DNA from: an uncultured Clostridia bacterium
GTDB taxonomy: Bacteria > Bacillota_I > Bacilli_A > RFN20 > CAG-288
Direction: 5' to 3'
DNA: 12,654 nucleotides
Assembly: GCA_900313465.1 (NCBI GenBank)
Contig: OMRU01000009.1
Location: 1-12,654, forward strand
Position numbers and translations under genes: made by a program. Under the pieces are notes generated by a model. The model was not told the origin of the DNA. It did not search any database and saw only the letters and a program-made list of their open reading frames with translations. Positions 1-6,974 of this stretch are shown here, piece after piece; within the stretch, counting starts at the first letter, position 1; every line of letters begins with the position of its first letter.

Positions 1-1
1 A

Positions 2-250
2 GAACTGATTCAGTTTTTCTCTCTTCACAAAGGTTTATCCAGCAAGGACTTTAAAGACTTGAAGACCATGCTTAATAAAAGAGACTATCTTGTTTCCTAT
101 TTCTATCTTGAGAACACTTCTCGTTTGGCGTTAGAAGAGGTGGCAGTCTATGAGTCTGTCATCAAGGAACTCAAGGAATACGTCGAACTGGCTAATAAAC
201 TCAACGTCTCCTTATCCAAAGCCTGCGATAGACTTTACACGCTGTTCTAA
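2..250 (+). CDS. C-terminal fragment of an unrecognised protein (cut by left edge)
   Basis: The reading frame is open from position 2 to a TAA at 248-250, giving about 82 residues with no start inside the window. A TTG at 59 could be read as a start, but because the frame stays open to the edge the gene almost certainly begins outside. The visible part is rich in Leu, Lys and Glu and looks entirely helical, ending in LSKACDRLYTLF; I see no membrane segment or known motif. In Bacillus subtilis the gene before rsmB is fmt, but this tail does not resemble the Fmt C-terminus, so conserved gene order appears to stop here. A promoter follows the stop codon, so this gene is probably not co-transcribed with the next operon, or only by read-through. 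I do not recognise it. Confidence 0.6.
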   Translation, partial: ELIQFFSLHKGLSSKDFKDLKTMLNKRDYLVSYFYLENTSRLALEEVAVYESVIKELKEYVELANKLNVSLSKACDRLYTLF

Positions 251-260
251 GCCAAAAGGT

Positions 261-289
261 TTTAAAATAGTGTCGATTTGGATTATAAT
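261..289 (+). promoter_or_regulatory. Sigma-A type promoter of the rsmB-like/rlmN/prkC/rsgA/rpe operon
   Basis: A perfect TATAAT at 284-289 is preceded, after exactly 17 bases, by TTTAAA at 261-266, which matches four of six bases of the -35 consensus. Transcription would start near 296, leaving a leader of about 20 bases before the ATG at 317. That leader carries AAAGG at 300-304 as a modest ribosome binding site. It is the only good promoter I see before the operon, and no terminator separates the genes down to 6597. Confidence 0.65.
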
Positions 290-316
290 GTAGATTGTTA
301 AAGGCTTAGTTTTTCT

Positions 317-1600
317 ATGGCAGATTATATTCCCGAACTTTATGCATTGATATCGATTCTCTCAGAACAGAAGACCTATGGTGAGGCTCTGTTCAAGGTC
401 AACCAGGAAGAGCAACTCTCCCAGGCTGGTAAAAAGAAATTCTCAGAAAATGTCTTGGGTGTCCTAAGACATTATTTCTGTCTTTCTTTTGAGTGTCTCG
501 ATCTTCTTCCTTATGCCAAAGATAGTGAAGAACATATCCTTTCTTTAATTCCGCTTTTTGAACTTCGTTATCATAAGGATAGCAACGTGGATGAAATCTA
601 TGCCTGTTATCATGATGCGTTCATGAAAGAAAGACTGATGGGCGACGTCAAACATAACTTCAAAGTCTTGCTCGAGGCGACAAAGAAGCCGTTCAAGATT
701 CCTGATGAAGTGAAATCCTCTCCTTATTTATATAATTCCCTGGTCTTAGAAATCCCTGATTTCTTCTTAAAGAGATTAAGCAAGGATTATTCCGCCCAGA
801 ACGCACTGAATATCGCTTCTTATCTTCATAAGAAATCCTATAATTTCTTTGCTCCAGCTTTGACTTGCAACCAGGAAGAACTCTTATCTAACGACGCGTT
901 TGAAAATGTGTCTTTGGATGATGGCAGTATTTTATATTCCACCAACAAGCCTGTTTCTATCAAGGAAGTCAGAAACAAAGGGCTTTATCCTCTTGGGTAT
1001 CTTGAAGCCTTGGCTTATTCTAAACTTCCTGTTCCCGCCTTACAGCCAAAGATTCTTCTTACCGGTTTAGAATCTGGATATCAGCTTCTTCCGCTTTGTC
1101 TGAAGACGCTTGATACTTTTGAAAGCAAAGTGGATGCCGTCTATCAGGATGCTTTATCGTATCGCGGTGCTGTGGATGTGATGAAGAAATATCAGTTGAA
1201 GAACGCTCATATCATCAACACCAAACTTTCTTTGATCAAGACTTATGTCAAGGATCATTATTATGACGTGGTCGTCTCCTTTGGTAGAGACTGTAAACTC
1301 GGTCTTGCTAGAAGAATGCCATCTGTCTTACCATGTCTTAGAGAACAAGACTTCCTAAAATCCAAGAAGCGCCAGCTTGAGGATCTTCTTGAGATGAGTA
1401 CGTTTGTCAAAGAGGGTGGTCATCTACTATTTATCAATCATGCTTTAGACAAAGAAGAGAGCAATGAGGTGATTTCCTCTTTCTTATCCCTAAGAAAGGA
1501 TTTCACTGTGGTGATGAAAGAAATGGTGTTTCCAAACATCATGGATTGTGACGCTGGCTTTTATGCCATCCTGAAGAGAAAGCAGAATCAAAATGACTAG
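317..1600 (+). CDS. RsmB-like (NOL1/NOP2/Sun family) protein, catalytic motifs degenerate
   Basis: The 427-residue length and the operon position match RsmB, the 16S rRNA cytosine-967 C5-methyltransferase: a NusB-like helical N-terminal domain (about 1-140) and a Rossmann methyltransferase domain (about 215-425). Family landmarks are still visible: LGLARRMP at 328-335, which follows the PC motif; VKEGGHLLF at 364-372, before the nucleophile motif; KEES at 379-382; and the closing FP...DAGFYAILKR at 405-421. However, the residues that do the chemistry are gone. The usual DAPCSG reads FGRDCK (322-327), so the PC cysteine is Asp325 with a displaced Cys326. The usual TCS reads NHA (374-376), so the nucleophilic Cys is His375. 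The SAM-binding DLCAAPGGKT region reads LTGLESGYQ (248-256). The protein is probably a pseudoenzyme or a non-catalytic rRNA binder. The frame is intact and overlaps rlmN by 8 bases, so it is maintained and translationally coupled. The family call is fairly safe; the function is open. Confidence 0.75.
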   Translation: MADYIPELYALISILSEQKTYGEALFKVNQEEQLSQAGKKKFSENVLGVLRHYFCLSFECLDLLPYAKDSEEHILSLIPLFELRYHKDSNVDEIYACYHDAFMKERLMGDVKHNFKVLLEATKKPFKIPDEVKSSPYLYNSLVLEIPDFFLKRLSKDYSAQNALNIASYLHKKSYNFFAPALTCNQEELLSNDAFENVSLDDGSILYSTNKPVSIKEVRNKGLYPLGYLEALAYSKLPVPALQPKILLTGLESGYQLLPLCLKTLDTFESKVDAVYQDALSYRGAVDVMKKYQLKNAHIINTKLSLIKTYVKDHYYDVVVSFGRDCKLGLARRMPSVLPCLREQDFLKSKKRQLEDLLEMSTFVKEGGHLLFINHALDKEESNEVISSFLSLRKDFTVVMKEMVFPNIMDCDAGFYAILKRKQNQND

Positions 1601-2639
1601 TATTTATTCCTATTCCTTAGAGGATTTGACCAAGATCATGCAGGCGATGGGTCAATCCAGTTATCGCTCCAAACAGATTTTCTCCTGGCTTTATCAGAAA
1701 CGAGTCAATAGTTTTGATGAGATGAGTGATATTGCCAAGGCTTTTCGTGAAAAATTAAAAGAGAATTTCGATTTCTCTCGTCCTAGTATGCGCATCAAGC
1801 AGGAAAGTACAGATGGCACCATCAAATGCCTGTTCCGTTTGGAAGACGGCGAAGAAGTCGAAGGTGTCTTGATGCACTATGTCTATGGATATAGTGTCTG
1901 TGTCTCCTCTCAGGTCGGCTGCAACATGTCTTGTGCCTTCTGCGCTTCTGGTCTTTTGAAGAAAAAGCGCAATCTCACTCCAGCAGAAATGTTAGGACAG
2001 GTGTTATATTTTGATGAGATGCTTCGCGCTCGTGATCCATCCACTCATGTCACCCACGTGGTCATCATGGGTACAGGTGAACCATTTGACAATTACGATA
2101 ACGTCTTATCCTTTATCCGCATCATCAATTCTCAGTTCGGTTTAGATATCGGTGCTAGACATATCACGGTTTCTACCTGTGGTGTCGTTCCTGGCATTCT
2201 CAAGTTTGGTAAGGAAGGATTACAGGTCAATCTGGCGATTTCCCTTCACGCCCCAAATAATGAAATCCGCGATAGACTTATGCCGATCAACCACGCTTAT
2301 AAACTAGAAGAACTCATTCCTGCCATTGTCCAATATGGCAAGGACAGCGGTGGCAGAAGAGTTACCTTTGAATATATCCTCATCAAGGATGTCAATGATA
2401 CAATAGATTGTGCTAGACAATTAGCCAAACTGATTGCTCCGACATTCGGATATGTCAATCTGATTCCGTATAATCCGGTCATGGAAAACGGCTTTGAACG
2501 TTCACCAGATCAGAACATTGAACTCTTCCATAATTTCTTGCTTCAGAAACATATCAAGTCTACTGTTCGTAAGGAGTTCGGCTCGGATATCGATGCCGCC
2601 TGTGGTCAATTGAGGGCAAAACACAAAGATGGAAACTAA
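1593..2639 (+). CDS. rlmN: 23S rRNA (adenine-2503-C2)/tRNA-A37 methyltransferase RlmN
   Basis: RlmN is a radical SAM enzyme that methylates C2 of A2503 in 23S rRNA and of A37 in some tRNAs, which supports translational accuracy. All hallmarks are present in 348 residues, the usual length: the cluster motif CNMSCAFC with Cys110, Cys114 and Cys117 holding the [4Fe-4S] cluster; the resolving Cys103 seven residues earlier in VCVSSQVGC; and the methyl-carrying Cys337 in DIDAACGQL. The SAM-binding MGTGEP is at 159-164, with STCG at 194-197. The N-terminal helical RNA-recognition domain covers about 1-90. The ATG at 1593 overlaps the end of the rsmB-like gene by 8 bases (ATGACTAG), and no strong Shine-Dalgarno is present, so translational coupling is likely. 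Cfr, the C8-methylating resistance relative, is excluded mainly by context and the typical RlmN sequence pattern. Confidence 0.97.
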   Translation: MTSIYSYSLEDLTKIMQAMGQSSYRSKQIFSWLYQKRVNSFDEMSDIAKAFREKLKENFDFSRPSMRIKQESTDGTIKCLFRLEDGEEVEGVLMHYVYGYSVCVSSQVGCNMSCAFCASGLLKKKRNLTPAEMLGQVLYFDEMLRARDPSTHVTHVVIMGTGEPFDNYDNVLSFIRIINSQFGLDIGARHITVSTCGVVPGILKFGKEGLQVNLAISLHAPNNEIRDRLMPINHAYKLEELIPAIVQYGKDSGGRRVTFEYILIKDVNDTIDCARQLAKLIAPTFGYVNLIPYNPVMENGFERSPDQNIELFHNFLLQKHIKSTVRKEFGSDIDAACGQLRAKHKDGN

Positions 2640-3372
2640 TGAGAAAATCGCCGCACTAAGCGACATCGGCTTACGCCGTAAAAACAACGAAGATGCTGCT
2701 TACGCCATTAAGAACCAATATGGTGCACTTTTGATTGTCGCTGATGGTATGGGTGGTCACAGAAAAGGTGAGGTCGCCTCCAAGATTGTGGTCGACTCTC
2801 TTTCCATTCCTTTTTCTGGTGAACACAAGATTTTCAACACGCACAGAGCCAAGAAGTTTTATAAAAAACATATGAAGAAAGCCAACAATGAGATCTATAA
2901 GATGTCATTAAGTGGCGATGAATATCGTGAGATGGGTACCACTGCGGTATCCTGTATCATCGGTGATAAGGAGACCGCCATTCTTTCGGTTGGTGATTCT
3001 CGTTGCTATATCATCGATAATGATGGTCTTTTAAAGCAGGTGACCAAGGATCAGACTTATGTGGAACTCCTATTTGAATCGGGTAAGATCACCAAATCGG
3101 AAATCACCACCCATCCACAGAAAAACCTTCTCATCAATGCCGTTGGTATCAATCCTGATTTGACCAACATCGAAGAATTTGTACTGAGCAATGATTCTTA
3201 TCGCTCCATTCTTTTATGTAGCGATGGATTATATAATCTTGTCAGCGATGAAGAAATCCATGCTGTCATGATGGATAAGCTTTCGACAAATGAAAAAGCC
3301 AAGCTCTTGATCAAGAAGGCGCTTGATGCCGGTGGAAATGACAACGTTGCTGTGGTCATCTGGGAAAATTAA
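2629..3372 (+). CDS. prpC: PP2C-family serine/threonine protein phosphatase (PrpC/Stp)
   Basis: This cytosolic PPM phosphatase removes phosphate from Ser/Thr residues and is the antagonist of the kinase encoded next. At 247 residues it has the normal length for bacterial PrpC/Stp. PPM motifs appear in order: SDIGLRRKNNEDAA (11-24), VADGMGGHRKGEVAS (37-51), GTTAVSC (103-109), VGDSRCY (121-127), LCSDGLYNLV (196-205) and GGNDNVAVV (235-243). The metal-coordinating residues expected for the family are Asp39 with Gly40, Asp199 and Asp238. The ATG at 2629 overlaps the end of rlmN by 11 bases, and the stop is two bases before the kinase start, so the phosphatase and kinase are probably made together. 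Nothing is missing. Confidence 0.96.
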   Translation: METNEKIAALSDIGLRRKNNEDAAYAIKNQYGALLIVADGMGGHRKGEVASKIVVDSLSIPFSGEHKIFNTHRAKKFYKKHMKKANNEIYKMSLSGDEYREMGTTAVSCIIGDKETAILSVGDSRCYIIDNDGLLKQVTKDQTYVELLFESGKITKSEITTHPQKNLLINAVGINPDLTNIEEFVLSNDSYRSILLCSDGLYNLVSDEEIHAVMMDKLSTNEKAKLLIKKALDAGGNDNVAVVIWEN

Positions 3373-3374
3373 TT

Positions 3375-4361
3375 ATGGAAGAATTATCTCGCAATAATGA
3401 AATTATCGATGATCGCTACAAGATTGTCGAGACAGCCGGAAGCGGTGGTATGGCTACCGTCTATAAGGCTCATGACCTGATCACCGACAAGAATGTCGCC
3501 ATCAAGATGATGAAGCCAGATACAGCAGCTAACAAGACCAATCTTTCCCGTTTTGAAAGAGAAGCCAGAGCCGCAGCCTCTTTGAATCATCAAAATATCG
3601 TCAAGGTTGTCAATGTCGGCTCTTATCAGGGCCTCCCTTATATGGTCAATGAATTTATCGATGGTCAGAATCTTCGCCAGGTCTTAGATATCCGCGGAAG
3701 ATTCTCTTTTATGGAAGCTGTCGATATCATGTACCAGCTTTGTTCCGCCGTCATGTATGCCCATGCGCACGGAGTCATACACCGTGATATCAAGCCTCAG
3801 AACATCTTCCTTACCAGCGATGGAACCATCAAACTGGGCGATTTTGGTATTGCCACATTCCAGGATTCCACCCATGTCACCCGTCAGGAGTTTGTCGTCG
3901 GCAGTGTGCATTATATCGCTCCAGAAGTTGCTCAGGGCAATCCTGCTTCCACCAGAAGCGATGTCTATTCCATGGGTATCACCTTCTTTGAACTCATCAC
4001 CGGACGAGTTCCTTTTGATGGGGATAATTCGGTCACTATCGCCGTCATGCATGTCAGAAACAAGTTCCCTTCGATTGAAAAATTCAATCCTAAGACACCA
4101 AGTGCGGTGGAAAACATCATCTATAAGTGTTGCATGAAGAATCCAAACGATCGTTATGTCTCGGCAGAAATGATGCGCAAGGATTTAGAAAAGATCTTAA
4201 AGAACCCAAGCTTATTAGAAAGAAAACAGTCTTCCTTCTGGGATTTCTTCCGTCCAAATTCTGCTACCGCACAGCAAAGAAGAGAAGAAAAAGCCCAAAA
4301 GAAGGCGTTAAAAGAGGCTGCTAAGGCCGCCAAGAAAGACCGTGATGAAAATGGCAGATAA
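3375..4361 (+). CDS. prkC: PrkC-type serine/threonine protein kinase, soluble, without PASTA domains
   Basis: This Hanks-type kinase phosphorylates Ser/Thr of target proteins; in B. subtilis PrkC targets include RsgA and elongation factors. The kinase domain spans about 14-275. Visible motifs are the glycine loop GSGGMATVY (22-30), the VAIK lysine Lys44, Glu62 in the C-helix (REARAAASL follows), the catalytic loop HRDIKPQN (136-143, Asp138), DFG (156-158), an activation segment with Ser/Thr at 161-177, GSVHYIAPE (176-184) and DVYSMGI (196-202). Unlike the usual PrkC of 580-680 residues, there is no transmembrane helix and there are no PASTA repeats. After the kinase domain comes a 45-residue tail that becomes a Lys/Ala/Glu-rich basic helix (about 299-326) and ends. 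The frame reads straight into the overlapping rsgA start, so this is not a visible frameshift. Short PASTA-less forms are known in Mollicutes. It should sense a cytosolic cue rather than muropeptides. Confidence 0.95.
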   Translation: MEELSRNNEIIDDRYKIVETAGSGGMATVYKAHDLITDKNVAIKMMKPDTAANKTNLSRFEREARAAASLNHQNIVKVVNVGSYQGLPYMVNEFIDGQNLRQVLDIRGRFSFMEAVDIMYQLCSAVMYAHAHGVIHRDIKPQNIFLTSDGTIKLGDFGIATFQDSTHVTRQEFVVGSVHYIAPEVAQGNPASTRSDVYSMGITFFELITGRVPFDGDNSVTIAVMHVRNKFPSIEKFNPKTPSAVENIIYKCCMKNPNDRYVSAEMMRKDLEKILKNPSLLERKQSSFWDFFRPNSATAQQRREEKAQKKALKEAAKAAKKDRDENGR

Positions 4362-5250
4362 TCTTTATCGTGTCTTAAATTCCACCTCTTTGGGCTATCA
4401 ACTTTATTGTTTTGAGGATAAGCAGATCTCTTTACATACCAATCGTAAGAAAATCACCTATCGCGGAGAAAAGATCGTCATCGGCGATGTGGTAAGACTG
4501 GATTCTCAAGGTGTGATCGATCAGATTTTACCTCGCGAGAATTATCTCCAGCGTCCAAGGCTTTCCAATTGCGATGTCGCTTTTGTTTTAGTCTCTTGTA
4601 AGGAACCGGATTTTTCTTCTTATCTTCTGGATAAGTTTTTATCCTTCCTTCATTTTTATAATATTCCAGCGGGGATTCTTTTGACCAAAGCCGATCTTCT
4701 CAAGAAAAGGGAGATGACCGCTTTGCAAAAGAGAATGGACTATTATCGCAAGTTATCTTACCCGGTTTATTTCCTTAACGCTCATGATGAGACAAAATTT
4801 GATTTCCCACTTTTAAGAGAAGCCATCAAAGGCAAATCGATTGCCTTTGTCGGTCAGACTGGTGTTGGTAAATCTTCCCTGATCAATCTCATCTGCCCGG
4901 ACTTTAGAAGAAAAGTGGATGCTTTATATGTCTCTTCTGGCCGCGGAAGACATACCACCAAGGAAATTGTCTTGCTTCCTTTCGAAGATGGCTTCATCTT
5001 TGATACTCCAGGCTTTTCCGAACTGGAACTGAGGGATGTCAAGACGCTTGATTTTGCTAATTGTTTCCCTGGTTATGACAAATATCTGAACTGCTGTTTC
5101 TTCAAGGACTGCTGTCATCTGCCGTCTTCCAAAGGATGCGCAGTCTCTCAGGCTGTCAAGGACGATGAACTCTCGCTTGACTCCTATGAGAATTATTTGA
5201 AAATCATGGAAGAAGTAAAGGTAAACGATCAATGGAAAAAGAAACTTTAA
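4345..5250 (+). CDS. rsgA: Ribosome small-subunit-dependent GTPase RsgA (YjeQ/CpgA)
   Basis: RsgA is a circularly permuted GTPase that checks late maturation of the 30S subunit. Numbered from the GTG at 4342 (302 residues, normal length): an OB-fold at about 1-70, then the permuted order G4 LTKADL (114-119), G1 GQTGVGKSS (171-179), the G2-region GRGRHTT (200-206) and G3 DTPG (221-224). The C-terminal zinc knuckle uses Cys252, Cys257, His259 and Cys266. Three starts lie close together: GTG 4342, ATG 4345 and ATG 4351. I chose 4345 because a weak AAGAAAG at 4332-4338 sits at a workable distance; 4351 is nearly as likely. The start overlaps the kinase gene by 11-20 bases, and the end overlaps rpe by 19 bases. 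Its place directly after the kinase fits the known phosphorylation of RsgA by PrkC in Bacillus. Confidence 0.96.
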   Translation: MKMADNLYRVLNSTSLGYQLYCFEDKQISLHTNRKKITYRGEKIVIGDVVRLDSQGVIDQILPRENYLQRPRLSNCDVAFVLVSCKEPDFSSYLLDKFLSFLHFYNIPAGILLTKADLLKKREMTALQKRMDYYRKLSYPVYFLNAHDETKFDFPLLREAIKGKSIAFVGQTGVGKSSLINLICPDFRRKVDALYVSSGRGRHTTKEIVLLPFEDGFIFDTPGFSELELRDVKTLDFANCFPGYDKYLNCCFFKDCCHLPSSKGCAVSQAVKDDELSLDSYENYLKIMEEVKVNDQWKKKL

Positions 5251-5915
5251 TCAGACCATCTCTGCTCAGTGCAGATTTCAATCATTTAGGTAATGCCATC
5301 AAAGAGGCAATCGATTTAGGTGTTCAGGATATCCATTATGATGTCATGGATGGTACCTTTGTCGATTCTATCTCTTTTGGCGAACCAATCTTCAAGGTGG
5401 TAAACAAGGCTTTTGGTGAGAGTATCGCTTTTGATGTTCATCTGATGTGTGTCAATCCTTTAAAGCAGGTGAGTCAGTTTGCGGCTCTTGGCTGTAAGGA
5501 AATCAGCTTTCATTATGAAGCTTTGACTTTAGGTGATATTCCTCGTATCAAGGAAATCAGAGGACAATATCCTGAACTGAAATTGGGTTTGGCGTTCTCG
5601 CCTGAGACCAGCGTGGATGAAATCAAGAATCTTCTCAGCCTCTTTGATTTTGTCTTGGTCATGTCTGTTGTTCCTGGTAAGGCAGGACAAAAATATATCG
5701 AAGGATCAGAAAAGAAGATTGCTCAACTTGATGAATATAGAAAGAACTTCAATCTCTCTTTCAAGATCGGTGTCGATGGCGGAATCAACAATGTCACTGG
5801 TCCTCTTTGTGTGGACAGTGGTGTAGACTGGTTAGTTGCTGGATCATACTACTTTAATGCTGAGAATAAAAAAGAGGCCTTGAATTCACTTCACAAGGCA
5901 AAAGTTATAGAATAA
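5232..5915 (+). CDS. rpe: Ribulose-phosphate 3-epimerase
   Basis: Rpe interconverts ribulose 5-phosphate and xylulose 5-phosphate in the pentose phosphate pathway. The 227-residue TIM barrel has the family signatures PSLLSADF (9-16), HYDVMDGTFV (35-44), DVHLM (68-72), VLVMSVVPGKAGQ (141-153), IGVDGGI (179-185) and LVAGSYYF (201-208). Expected metal/catalytic residues are His35, Asp37, His70 and Asp182. One variation stands out: the phosphate-loop motif, usually NPGFGGQ, reads VPGKAGQ. I see this as a lineage variant, not inactivation. The ATG at 5232 overlaps rsgA by 19 bases, and AAAGG at about 5217-5221 inside rsgA can serve as ribosome binding site. The gene follows rsgA as in B. subtilis. 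Confidence 0.96.
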   Translation: MEKETLIRPSLLSADFNHLGNAIKEAIDLGVQDIHYDVMDGTFVDSISFGEPIFKVVNKAFGESIAFDVHLMCVNPLKQVSQFAALGCKEISFHYEALTLGDIPRIKEIRGQYPELKLGLAFSPETSVDEIKNLLSLFDFVLVMSVVPGKAGQKYIEGSEKKIAQLDEYRKNFNLSFKIGVDGGINNVTGPLCVDSGVDWLVAGSYYFNAENKKEALNSLHKAKVIE

Positions 5916-5921
5916 AGATAT

Positions 5922-6608
5922 ATGTACTTCAGTTTGTCTGTCACGTTATTGATCATCGGTTTTGCTCTCTTCTTGGCTTATCTTGCCTTGTTGACCTACA
6001 GCAATTCTTTGATAGGGAGCGTGGATAGGAATCATTTCAAAAATTCCTTCCCTTACAACTTTTATATGTCTGCTTCTATCCCGATGAGGGCTACGTTATA
6101 TATTCTTCTTTGTTTGTCGACTCTAGCCACAGCGGTAGGTGAATCTCTCTTCTTTCTCTCCTTTGGTACGACCTTTATGTTTGTCGCAGCTATCCTGATG
6201 CCGTTATCCTTGATCTTCCTTACCATCAGCAATATTCTTCCTTTGTCCTCGTATCGACTTCATCTTTTATTCTCAGGAGCCGGTTTCTTCTTCTTTGCCG
6301 CGATGACAAGTTTGATTCCCTTCTCTTTGGTGATTCCTTCCGCTTTGATCATCAAGGATAGTTTCTCTCTTGGTGTCGCCTTACCTCTTGGTATCATCGG
6401 TATTTCTTTATTGCTCAGCCTTGCCAATCCAAAGCTAGCCAACTGGTTCAAGATGGAAAAGACCGAAAGAGATGGTACGACTTATTATGTTAAACCAAGA
6501 ATCAACTTCTACGCCATGTATGAATGGATATTCTTAATTGCTAGTTATGTCGTCTCGTTCTTATTTGTCTTGAATATCATTATCACGAATGCAATTGAGC
6601 TGGCCTAG
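5922..6608 (+). CDS. Unrecognised six-helix integral membrane protein
   Basis: The 228-residue product is strongly hydrophobic, with six likely membrane segments at about 5-27, 55-76, 79-103, 113-138, 147-168 and 198-222. The only sizeable soluble stretches are the 28-54 loop (SVDRNHFKNSFPYNFYMS region) and a charged 170-196 loop with MEKTERDGTTYYVKPR. I recognise no catalytic or transport motif and no family. It begins six bases after rpe and ends in the operon terminator, so it is the last gene of this operon. In B. subtilis the gene after rpe is thiN (thiamine pyrophosphokinase), whose soluble fold this does not resemble. The ribosome binding site is weak (TAAAG at 5913-5917), and translational coupling to rpe may help. 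The gene is real by context, length and clean frame; the function is unknown. Confidence 0.8.
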   Translation: MYFSLSVTLLIIGFALFLAYLALLTYSNSLIGSVDRNHFKNSFPYNFYMSASIPMRATLYILLCLSTLATAVGESLFFLSFGTTFMFVAAILMPLSLIFLTISNILPLSSYRLHLLFSGAGFFFFAAMTSLIPFSLVIPSALIIKDSFSLGVALPLGIIGISLLLSLANPKLANWFKMEKTERDGTTYYVKPRINFYAMYEWIFLIASYVVSFLFVLNIIITNAIELA

Positions 6609-6621
6609 GTCAGCTCTTTTT
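6597..6621 (+). terminator. Rho-independent terminator of the rpe operon, overlapping the stop codon
   Basis: The arms GAGCTGGC (6597-6604) and GTCAGCTC (6609-6616) pair, with one G-T wobble, around the four-base loop CTAG, and are followed by TTTTT at 6617-6621. The stop codon of the membrane protein gene (TAG, 6606-6608) lies in the loop, so the hairpin is formed by the last codons of the gene itself. Confidence 0.8.
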
Positions 6622-6630
6622 AAGACATGA

Positions 6631-6667
6631 AAAAATGCAGTCACCTAGATGACTGCATCATTTTTTT
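6631..6667. terminator. Bidirectional terminator between the operon and rpmB
   Basis: A perfect nine-base-pair stem is formed by ATGCAGTCA (6635-6643) and TGACTGCAT (6650-6658) with the six-base loop CCTAGA. It is flanked by an A run on the left (from 6630) and a run of seven T on the right (6661-6667), so it can terminate transcription from either side. It is the natural end of rpmB on the minus strand and a backup for the plus-strand operon. Confidence 0.88.
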
Positions 6668-6681
6668 ATAACTTTGGAAGT

Positions 6682-6915
6682 TTACTTACTAGCTTCTTCA
6701 GCAACTGGAGCTTCAGCCTGAGCAGCTAATTTAGCGTTCTTTCTTAAAGTACGTAAACCAGCGGCAGAGACTCTGATTCTCTGCTTCTTGCCATCGACAA
6801 CGATGGTAGTAGTCTGAAGGTTGACGTTCCAACGTCTGCAGGTGTGTCTCATAGAATGAGAAACATTCTTACCAGACATAGGTTTCTTTCCAGTGATAGG
6901 GCATGTTCTAGACAT
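6682..6915 (-). CDS. rpmB: 50S ribosomal protein L28
   Basis: L28 is a component of the large ribosomal subunit near the E-site. The start MSRTCPITGKKP is the typical Bacillota L28 start, followed by SHSMRHTCRRW, NLQ, and the C-terminal VSAAGLRTL. I place the start at the ATG at 6913-6915, not at an upstream in-frame ATG (6940-6942), because GGGAGG (6925-6930 on the minus strand) lies nine bases before it and the shorter form matches the family. The product has 77 residues against about 62 in B. subtilis; the extra is an Ala/Glu-rich tail (KLAAQAEAPVAEEASK). Its convergent orientation after the rpe operon matches Bacillus, where rpmB also faces this operon. It ends about 15 bases from a strong bidirectional terminator. 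Confidence 0.96.
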   Translation of the reverse strand: MSRTCPITGKKPMSGKNVSHSMRHTCRRWNVNLQTTTIVVDGKKQRIRVSAAGLRTLRKNAKLAAQAEAPVAEEASK

Positions 6916-6974
6916 ATTCAGTATCCTCCCAATTAAGCACAATAAATCAATTCTTCACAAAAACGTGCTTATAA

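Noticed and set aside
59..250. A 63-residue small protein starting at the TTG at 59
   Set aside because: The same frame is open back to position 2 with no stop, so this is more likely the tail of a longer gene cut by the edge.
3684..4137. Two open frames over 120 codons overlapping the kinase gene (one on each strand)
   Set aside because: Both lie fully within the conserved kinase domain, have no ribosome binding site and show no recognisable protein; they are shadows of its codon pattern.
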